Notes under the pieces: model-generated | The model's input: only the letters and a program-made list of their open reading frames with translations | Told to the model about the DNA's origin: nothing | The model's database searches: none | Program-made: the position numbers and the translations under genes | Shown here: piece by piece, positions 54,857 through 62,020 of the stretch | Numbering within the stretch: position 1 is the first letter of the stretch | Layout: the number at the start of each line of letters is the position of its first letter | DNA from: Flavobacteriales bacterium | GTDB lineage: Bacteria; Bacteroidota; Bacteroidia; Flavobacteriales_E; Vicingaceae | Length of the DNA stretch: 64,000 nt | Direction of reading: 5' to 3' | Assembly: GCA_020635795.1 (NCBI GenBank) | Contig: JACJZD010000001.1 | Coordinates: 1,652,522-1,716,521, forward strand

Positions 54857-56197
54857 ATGAGAATAATTATTGCAGGTGCAGGTGAAGTAGGTTTCCATTT
54901 AGCAAAAATGTTAACGAACGAAGCTCAAGATTTGTACATTATTGATGAAAGCGAAGAACGTTTAAATTATGTTCAAAGCCATATCGACGTAATTGGGGTT
55001 AAAGGTGATGCTACTAGCTTGGGACTGCTTAAAGAAACTAAAATAAACACTTGCGATTTATTGATTGCAGCAACCTCATCAGAAGAAACCAACATGCTAA
55101 TTTGTATGATTGGAAAAAAATTAGGAGCAAAAAAAACCATTGCCCGTTTAAGTAACTACGAAACCAAACTTACCGATTTAGAAGTTTTCTTTAAAGAAAT
55201 GGGTGTTGATACCATTGTATCTCCGGTTGAACTTGCCTCTAAAGAAATAAAGCGGTTAATCAATCAATCGGCATTTACTGATGATTACGAGTTTGAAAAT
55301 GGCAAACTAACCGTTTTTGGTATTACGCTTTCCGAAAATTCTCCATTAATCAACAAATCAATATTAGATACCAAATACCTCAACCCTAACCAATCGTTTA
55401 AACCCATTGCTTTTTTGCGAAAAGGTAAAACACACATGGCTCAAGGCGATTCTGTGTTAAATCAAAACGACATTGTTTATTTTATTGCAACTCCCGAAGG
55501 TATAAAAGAAGTTACTACATTTTGTGCCCAAAGTTGTTTTGAAATAAAAAACATCATGATTTTAGGTGCTAGTAGAATTGGTATTTTAACTGCTGAACTT
55601 CTTGAAAAAAAATACAACGTAACCCTAATCGAAGAAAACAGAGAACGTGCATTAACGGTAGCCGATAAATTAAAAAAGACCTTAGTTATTAATGCCGATG
55701 GTAGAGATGTTTCTATTTTAGAAGAAGAAAATTTAGACGACATGGATGCCTTTATTGCATTAACAGGCGATTCTGAAACCAACATTATTACCTCCTTGGT
55801 AGCTAAATCGCATGGCGTTAAAAAAACAATTGCGAGAGTAGAAAACATGGACTATATCAATCTTTCTCAAAACATTGGTATAGATACATTGATAAATAAA
55901 AAAATAATTGCAGCCAACGAAATCATTAAATATATCAGAAGAGGTGAGGTACAAGCCATAGCCAATTTACATGGTGTGGATGGAGAAATTATAGAGTTTA
56001 ATGTTAAATTAAACACAAAAATAACCATGAAACCACTTCGTGATTTGAAACTCCCCAAAACTGTAAATATTGCAGGAGTAGTTAGACATAACAAAGGTTT
56101 TATTCCGTTTGGTAGTTTTCAACTCCAAGAAGGCGACAAAGCCGTTGTATTTGTTCATAACAGTGAAATTGAAGATATTGAAGAATTTTTTCATTAA
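54857..56197 (+). CDS. trkA: Trk system potassium transporter TrkA
   Basis: TrkA is the cytosolic gating ring of the Trk potassium channel. The 446-residue protein has two RCK modules, each with a nucleotide-binding N lobe (IIAGAGEVGFHLAKML near 3-18, IMILGASRIGILTAELL near 234-250) and a RCK_C lobe (DYEFENGKLTVFGITLSENSPLINKS, then VDGEIIEFNVKLNTKI). It binds NAD(H) or ATP/ADP. trkH begins 5 bases after its stop. Confidence 0.94.
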   Translation: MRIIIAGAGEVGFHLAKMLTNEAQDLYIIDESEERLNYVQSHIDVIGVKGDATSLGLLKETKINTCDLLIAATSSEETNMLICMIGKKLGAKKTIARLSNYETKLTDLEVFFKEMGVDTIVSPVELASKEIKRLINQSAFTDDYEFENGKLTVFGITLSENSPLINKSILDTKYLNPNQSFKPIAFLRKGKTHMAQGDSVLNQNDIVYFIATPEGIKEVTTFCAQSCFEIKNIMILGASRIGILTAELLEKKYNVTLIEENRERALTVADKLKKTLVINADGRDVSILEEENLDDMDAFIALTGDSETNIITSLVAKSHGVKKTIARVENMDYINLSQNIGIDTLINKKIIAANEIIKYIRRGEVQAIANLHGVDGEIIEFNVKLNTKITMKPLRDLKLPKTVNIAGVVRHNKGFIPFGSFQLQEGDKAVVFVHNSEIEDIEEFFH

Positions 56198-56202
56198 TCA
56201 AC

Positions 56203-57678
56203 ATGTCTAAAAGCCTTATAAATACTAAAGTTGTTGCCAATGTAATTGGAACATTAATCATCATTTCAGGTATTTTAATGGCTTTAGCTATCCCTGTTTC
56301 GGTTTACTATGATGAGGGAGGTTTGTATCCGTTGATTTTTTCTTCAGCAATAACATTAACCATTGGTTTAGTTCTAAAGTTAACCACTCGAAAAAACGAA
56401 AATGCAGAAATAAAAAAACGTGAAGGATATCTTATCGTTGCATTAGGTTGGCTTTCTATGGCTGTATTTGGCTCATTACCGTATTTATTTTCTGGTGCTA
56501 TACCAAACATTGCCAATGCCTTTTTCGAAACCGTTTCAGGTTTAACAACTACTGGAGCTTCAATTCTTGATAATATTGAAGAAATTCCAAAAGGAATTTT
56601 GTTTTGGCGAAGCTTAACTCAATGGATAGGTGGCATGGGTATTATTGTACTAACCATTGCTATTTTACCACTTTTAGGCGTTGGAGGTATGGAGTTATTC
56701 GCATCAGAAGCCCCTGGTCCAACTAAGGATAAAATACACCCCCGAATTAAAGAAACTGCAAAACGACTATGGTATATCTATGTTGGTTTTACTGTTTTAC
56801 AAACCATATTGTTAATGTACCCTGGTGGAATGGGCTTTTTCGATGCCATCAACCACTCCTTTACGACCATGTCAACAGGTGGATTCTCTACCAAACAAGC
56901 TAGTGTAGCTCATTTTAATTCTGCAATAGTCGATTACATCATCATTATTTTCATGTTTATTGCAGGAACCAATTTTACCCTTCTATACTTTGGTTTCAAA
57001 TTTAAATTCAAAAAGTTTTGGGAAAACGATGAATTTAAATGGTATTTCGGTACAATATTGTTATTGACCGCAATTATTATCCCTTCCGTTTATGGTTACT
57101 CAACACACCACTTGGGTTTCGAAAAAACTTTTCGAGATGCTCTTTTTCAAGTAACAAGTATCATCACCACAACAGGGTTCGCAAGTGCAGATTTTACTAC
57201 TTGGGGAGCATTTGTTACCTTCTTGTTTTTCTTATTATTGTTTACTGGAGCTAGTGCTGGTTCTACAAGTGGTGGTATGAAATTGGTTCGTATCGTGCTA
57301 TTAATTAAAAACGGGTTTTTAGAGTTTAAACGTCGATTACACCCAAATGCTGTTGTTCCTGTACATTTAAATCGACAAGGAGTTCCAATCACCATTATTT
57401 ATAATTTATTGGCTTTTGTATTCTTTTACTTATCCACTTTTGTAATGGGTTCGTTAGTCGTTACTTTTCTTGGTGTCGATTTTATGGAGGCAGTGAGTGC
57501 TGTTGCAACATCATTAGGTAATGTTGGACCTGGTATTGGTAGCATTGGTCCTTCGTATAGCTTTTCACACCTTCCCGATTCAAGTAAATGGGTGCTTTCG
57601 TTTTTAATGTTAATGGGAAGATTGGAATTATTTACCATTGCCATACTCTTTACCCCTTATTTCTGGAGAAGAAACTAA
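56203..57678 (+). CDS. trkH: Trk system potassium transporter TrkH
   Basis: TrkH is the pore subunit. The 491-residue protein has about ten helices and the four pseudo-repeat selectivity loops: SGLTTTGASI, TMSTGGFST, SIITTTGFASADF and ATSLGNVGPGIG. Gly residues in each loop line the potassium filter. It forms an operon with trkA. Confidence 0.95.
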   Translation: MSKSLINTKVVANVIGTLIIISGILMALAIPVSVYYDEGGLYPLIFSSAITLTIGLVLKLTTRKNENAEIKKREGYLIVALGWLSMAVFGSLPYLFSGAIPNIANAFFETVSGLTTTGASILDNIEEIPKGILFWRSLTQWIGGMGIIVLTIAILPLLGVGGMELFASEAPGPTKDKIHPRIKETAKRLWYIYVGFTVLQTILLMYPGGMGFFDAINHSFTTMSTGGFSTKQASVAHFNSAIVDYIIIIFMFIAGTNFTLLYFGFKFKFKKFWENDEFKWYFGTILLLTAIIIPSVYGYSTHHLGFEKTFRDALFQVTSIITTTGFASADFTTWGAFVTFLFFLLLFTGASAGSTSGGMKLVRIVLLIKNGFLEFKRRLHPNAVVPVHLNRQGVPITIIYNLLAFVFFYLSTFVMGSLVVTFLGVDFMEAVSAVATSLGNVGPGIGSIGPSYSFSHLPDSSKWVLSFLMLMGRLELFTIAILFTPYFWRRN

Positions 57679-57785
57679 TTGTATAAAAGTTAAGAATCTA
57701 ACATTAGCCTTTTTCAAGTTACATTTTTAACAAAATAAACGATACATTTACCCTAACTAACAAACTAACCTAAACTACTATTATC

Positions 57786-60347
57786 ATGCGTAAATTACTT
57801 TTAGCAAGTATTTTATTGTTATTACTATCTTCATTAAAATCCCAAGAATATATAGGAATACGCCAAAGCAACTACTCTGGTGTTTTAGGCCTTGATTACA
57901 ACCCTTCTTCTATTGCTGACAATAGAATGAAAGTGGATATCGTGCTTTTTGGTGCTTTTATTCATGGTTATAACAACCATGCTTATTTCAATCCTAAATA
58001 CATGCCTTACGGTTGGATTAACTCTTTCAACTATAACGACGAAAAAGCAAGATTATGGATGGACAACAAAGATTTGCAAAAATTTGTTTCTGCCGATTCT
58101 ATCAGCAACTACCCAAATGCTCAAATATATGAGTTTGATGATGGTAGAAAAACACGGTCTGCATTTTTACAATCAGAAATTGATGTATTAAATGTGATGA
58201 TATCATTTAATTACAAACGTTCTATTGGGTTTCAAATTAAAAACAGAACCATGTTTAACCTCGATAATGTAACTCCCGAACTTATACGTTTAGCAAGTAA
58301 TGAATGGGACTACATGAGGTTGTTCAATTTAAATTTAAAAGACCAAAATTTAAATCTTTCGATGAACACTTGGAACGAATACAATTTCGCTTACGCACAA
58401 GTATTAAAAGACGATAACCAACACTTTTGGAAAATGGGTGCTAAACTTAAATTTTTGCAAGGAATTGGGTCTTTTTATTTGAATACCGATAATGTAGATT
58501 ATAACATTATTGATGATACCACAGCTCTTTACATAAAAGGAGATTTTGATTATGGTTACTCCGATAATTTAGGTGGTTACATTGAAGGGACTGATAATGA
58601 AAAATTTGATGGAGGTGAATTATTAAAAAAATACTCTAATTGGGGATTAGGTTTTGATATTGGGGTTACGTATGAGTTCCGTCCAAAATATCAAGATTAC
58701 AAATACGACATGGACAATAAAACCAATTTATGGCGTAAAGACCAAAACAAATACAAATTAAGAGTTGGAGCAGCCCTTAATGATATTGGTGGTATGAGAT
58801 ACAAAAAAGGAAGTTTGAGTAGAAATTTTAGTTTCCAAACAGGTGTTTTCGATTTACAAGAGTTTGATGGTGTTAAAGGTTTCCGTTCTTTAGATTCGAG
58901 TTTAATCGATTTATCAACAAGAGGCGATGTAACTTTTAGGGATGACGATGGTGAATTTTTTATGAACCTCCCTACACATGCTAATATTGATGTAGATTAT
59001 AATATTTGGAGAAATATTTACGCAAATTATTACATGCGAATAAATCTATTATTCTATAAAGACCATAACGCCGTTCATTACCCGCACAATTTTGCATTAA
59101 CCCCAAGATGGGACCATCGATGGTGGGGCGTTTCTATTCCTTTATCTTATAATACAACTTCAGGATTTAGATACGGTTTAGGCTTACGAGCAGGTCCGTT
59201 AGTAATAGGTACAGGAGATATGAAACCAATATTTGCTGCTGGTAGAGATACAAAACTAAGTGGAGCTGATTTTTATATCGCTTTAAAAATTCCTATTCTA
59301 AATCCAAAACCAAAAGATAGAGACAAAGATAAAGTTTCTGATAAATTGGATAAATGTATAGATGTTTATGGTGTATGGGCATTTAAAGGATGTCCTGATA
59401 CAGATAATGATGGCATTCAAGATTCTGAAGATGATTGTCCGTTAGACAGTGGTTTGGTAGAATTTAAAGGTTGCCCTGATACTGATGGCGATGGGATTAT
59501 GGATAAATTGGATAGTTGTGTTACAGAAGCAGGAATTCCAGAATTTAACGGTTGCCCTGATACCGATGGGGATGGTATAATGGATAAAGAAGATGATTGT
59601 CCAACAGAAGCTGGATTAGCAGAATTTAAAGGCTGTCCTGATAGCGACATGGATGGATTAAAAGACAGCGAAGACAGGTGTCCAATGGTTGCTGGACCAA
59701 TATCTAACAAAGGTTGTCCATTAAAATTATTACATTTATTAGATTCATTAAATGAAATCGTATTAACAGATTCATTAGACCTTTCTGAAGATCATTTTAT
59801 GTATAAAAATCTACCAAAAGATAAGAGTCATTTGTTTGAAATGGAGATTTCTGACGGAAATTACCCTCCATACATTGATATAGATTTAGTTAATAACGAT
59901 TCCATATCAACGATAAGAGCTTTCAGAAAAGAAGATAACAGATATGCATATACCTTTGTTAAAAAAGGAGCTTCATTAGTATTATCAACTGAAGAACAAG
60001 AGGTTTTAAACACAGCCTTCAAAAACCTTGAATTCGAAACAGGTAAAGCAAAAATCAAAGAAACATCACTACCTTCTTTAATTGAGTTAGCCAATCTGTT
60101 AAAGAAAAAACCCGATTGGGGATTAAAAATTGAAGGGCATACCGACAATGTTGGTAAAGCTAGCAACAACCTAAAACTATCTAAATTAAGGGCTACTGCA
60201 GTAAAAGATTTCTTAGTTGAAAATGAAGTGGATGCAGCTCGTTTTGAAGTACTATGGTTTGGACATACAAAACCAATAGACTCAAACAAAACTCCTGAGG
60301 GAAGACAGAAAAATCGACGAGTTGAAATGACTGTAATTCAAAATTGA
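57786..60347 (+). CDS. DUF5723 / thrombospondin type 3 / OmpA-like outer membrane protein
   Basis: The 853-residue protein has a signal peptide and a large N-terminal region (about 20-510) of the DUF5723 type, probably an outer-membrane beta-barrel. Calcium-binding thrombospondin type 3 repeats follow (about 513-640, each with DTDGDGIMDxxDxC and FKGCPD). The C-terminal OmpA-like peptidoglycan-binding domain holds EGHTDNVGKASNN and KNRRVEM. It would tie an outer-membrane barrel to the wall through a calcium-stiffened rod. It ends in a strong terminator. Confidence 0.9.
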   Translation: MRKLLLASILLLLLSSLKSQEYIGIRQSNYSGVLGLDYNPSSIADNRMKVDIVLFGAFIHGYNNHAYFNPKYMPYGWINSFNYNDEKARLWMDNKDLQKFVSADSISNYPNAQIYEFDDGRKTRSAFLQSEIDVLNVMISFNYKRSIGFQIKNRTMFNLDNVTPELIRLASNEWDYMRLFNLNLKDQNLNLSMNTWNEYNFAYAQVLKDDNQHFWKMGAKLKFLQGIGSFYLNTDNVDYNIIDDTTALYIKGDFDYGYSDNLGGYIEGTDNEKFDGGELLKKYSNWGLGFDIGVTYEFRPKYQDYKYDMDNKTNLWRKDQNKYKLRVGAALNDIGGMRYKKGSLSRNFSFQTGVFDLQEFDGVKGFRSLDSSLIDLSTRGDVTFRDDDGEFFMNLPTHANIDVDYNIWRNIYANYYMRINLLFYKDHNAVHYPHNFALTPRWDHRWWGVSIPLSYNTTSGFRYGLGLRAGPLVIGTGDMKPIFAAGRDTKLSGADFYIALKIPILNPKPKDRDKDKVSDKLDKCIDVYGVWAFKGCPDTDNDGIQDSEDDCPLDSGLVEFKGCPDTDGDGIMDKLDSCVTEAGIPEFNGCPDTDGDGIMDKEDDCPTEAGLAEFKGCPDSDMDGLKDSEDRCPMVAGPISNKGCPLKLLHLLDSLNEIVLTDSLDLSEDHFMYKNLPKDKSHLFEMEISDGNYPPYIDIDLVNNDSISTIRAFRKEDNRYAYTFVKKGASLVLSTEEQEVLNTAFKNLEFETGKAKIKETSLPSLIELANLLKKKPDWGLKIEGHTDNVGKASNNLKLSKLRATAVKDFLVENEVDAARFEVLWFGHTKPIDSNKTPEGRQKNRRVEMTVIQN

Positions 60348-60351
60348 TTCC

Positions 60352-60388
60352 AAAAAAAAAGCCGATTTAAATAAATCGGCTTTTTTTT
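60352..60388. terminator. Bidirectional terminator
   Basis: GCCGATTTA (60361-60369) and TAAATCGGC (60372-60380) form a perfect 9-base-pair stem, with a run of A on the left and eight T on the right. It lies between the OmpA-type gene and the convergent small gene and slightly overlaps the latter's 3' end. Confidence 0.93.
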
Positions 60389-60779
60389 ATTCCTCTTTGA
60401 ATTGATTTAACCATTCAATGGCTTTTTCCTCGTCTCTAAAAATTTTTGTAGGTGAATGCAATTTGTTAAACCTCATAAAAAAATTAGAAATTAACATTAC
60501 GGGTAACGAAGCTCCCGATAAAAGTGCCATTGCAATACTCAATTCTCCAACTTCCTTACTCGACGAATACACTTGAGCCTCTTTAGTTACTTGCCAAACC
60601 TCTCTATTATCAACAAGAATTAACATTTTTTTACCTCCTTGCATCTCCTTTCTAACTTCAACTGTTTCAATAACAGTCTCTAAATCAACATTAGCATCCT
60701 TCTTTAAAATTAAATAAAGAATACCATCTCTAATTTCTAAGGTAGCTATTGAAGTTTCTATACAAGCATTTACATCCAT
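60387..60779 (-). CDS. Small protein with STAS/SpoIIAA-like fold (putative)
   Basis: The 130-residue protein has no signal peptide. The pattern is beta strand (IRDGILYLILKKDANVDLETVIETVEV), helix, strand (KKMLILVDNREVWQVTKEA), helix and strand (PVMLISNFFMRFN), with a C-terminal helix FRDEEKAIEWLNQF. This order, and the DEEKAIEWL ending, resembles SpoIIAA/STAS-like proteins of Bacteroidota. Function is unknown. It is convergent with the OmpA-type gene. Confidence 0.65.
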   Translation of the reverse strand: MDVNACIETSIATLEIRDGILYLILKKDANVDLETVIETVEVRKEMQGGKKMLILVDNREVWQVTKEAQVYSSSKEVGELSIAMALLSGASLPVMLISNFFMRFNKLHSPTKIFRDEEKAIEWLNQFKEE

Positions 60780-60970
60780 AATTGGACTAAAATAAATATT
60801 TTATGTTAAATATCATAAAATATTTCATGCTCCTCGTTTTTATTAGATACTGATAATGAGTCTAATAAATTTAATTGGTTTATTTTTGTTAAAAAATCAT
60901 ATTTTATTAAAAAAATCTTAAAATACTTAACAAGTTATTAAATAATAACTCAAATCTGTTAAATTTACAT

Positions 60971-60989
60971 AAACTTAAAACTTAAACTT
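60971..60989 (+). repeat. 7-base repeats (AAACTTA) ending at a start codon
   Basis: Two full AAACTTA units and a partial AACTT run directly into the ATG at 60990. This has the same placement as the arrays before nqrB and the enoyl-CoA hydratase gene. Confidence 0.6.
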
Positions 60990-61880
60990 ATGATTAAAAA
61001 ATTACTTTCTTTTAGTGCTGTTGTGGCATTAATCTCTGCAACTGCGGTTGCACAAACTAACCCTAAATTTGAAACATGGGGTCCTACTACAGTAGCATCT
61101 TCAAACCCTACAGGGTGGGAAACTTACAATGCTGATAATTTTGGTGGCCCTGTTGGAACAACAGCAGAAACAGCCGACCCAGGTGAAGGGTTAAAATCAG
61201 CTAGAATGGAAACTAAAACTGGATATGGTGCGGTTTTAGGTGTTGATACTCTAGGAGGAACACTTTCATTAAATGGTGATTTATTAAATAACAAATTTGT
61301 TAAAGGTATTCCTTATACGAGTAGACCAACTTCTGTTAGCCTTAAAATAAAAAATGCTCCAGTAAATGGTGATACTGCTGTTTTTGTTGTACAATTAATG
61401 CAAGCTGGTCAGTTACTAGGTATTGCAGGAACAAATTTATCATCAACATTAACTACTTGGACTCCTGGTTCACTTAATTTTACTTACTTATTAACTGGTG
61501 CACCAGATACCATGATAATTATTGCAAGTTCTAGTAAAGCTACTTTTTACAACACACCTAAAAAAGCTCAACCAGGAAGTACTTTTTGGTTAGACGATAT
61601 CGTTATGAATTTCCCTGTTGGAGTTAAAGAAGCAATTTTTTCTGAAAGAGTGTTAGCTTATCCAAATCCTGCTTCTACAAGCATCAGATTTGATTTAAAC
61701 AACAACAAAGCAACTGGAATTAGAATAACTGATATTACAGGTAAAGTAGTAAAAAATATTACTGTAACTAGCAACTTAGCTGATGTAAGTGTTTACGATT
61801 TACCTACAGGACTTTATATTTATCAAGTTTACAACAACGAAAATGTTGTTTACACTGATAAATTTACAGTTTCTAAATAA
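60990..61880 (+). CDS. T9SS-exported protein with PCMD-like beta domain
   Basis: The 296-residue protein has a signal peptide (KLLSFSAVVALISATAVAQ), then a jelly-roll domain: NPKFETWGP, NPTGWETYN, SARMETKTGYG and STFWLDDIVMNF. This matches the PCMD/carbohydrate-binding-like domain of Bacteroidota surface proteins. It ends in a type A T9SS sorting domain (about 220-296, VLAYPNPASTSIRFD to DLPTGLYIYQVYNNENV). It is probably bound to the cell surface; the ligand is unknown. Flanked by a long AT-rich leader and a terminator. Confidence 0.87.
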   Translation: MIKKLLSFSAVVALISATAVAQTNPKFETWGPTTVASSNPTGWETYNADNFGGPVGTTAETADPGEGLKSARMETKTGYGAVLGVDTLGGTLSLNGDLLNNKFVKGIPYTSRPTSVSLKIKNAPVNGDTAVFVVQLMQAGQLLGIAGTNLSSTLTTWTPGSLNFTYLLTGAPDTMIIIASSSKATFYNTPKKAQPGSTFWLDDIVMNFPVGVKEAIFSERVLAYPNPASTSIRFDLNNNKATGIRITDITGKVVKNITVTSNLADVSVYDLPTGLYIYQVYNNENVVYTDKFTVSK

Positions 61881-61898
61881 TACAAAAGACCTATCTTT

Positions 61899-61929
61899 AA
61901 AAAAAGGCTACCATTGGTAGCCTTTTTTT
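61899..61929 (+). terminator. Terminator of the T9SS cargo gene
   Basis: GGCTACC (61906-61912) and GGTAGCC (61916-61922) form a perfect 7-base-pair stem with loop ATT, followed by seven T. It is preceded by an A-run. Confidence 0.9.
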
Positions 61930-61964
61930 GTTTAAATCAATTACGGCTATTATCTGTTTACTTT

Positions 61965-61995
61965 TTGCAAAAACAAGTCTATTTGATTAATTTCG
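61965..61995 (+). promoter_or_regulatory. Likely promoter of icmF
   Basis: TTG (61965-61967), a 20-base spacer and TAATTTCG (61988-61995), one base off the TAnnTTTG consensus. The transcript would begin about 20 bases before the ATG at 62021. Confidence 0.4.
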
Positions 61996-62020
61996 CAAGG
62001 CTTTGATTAATGCATAATAC

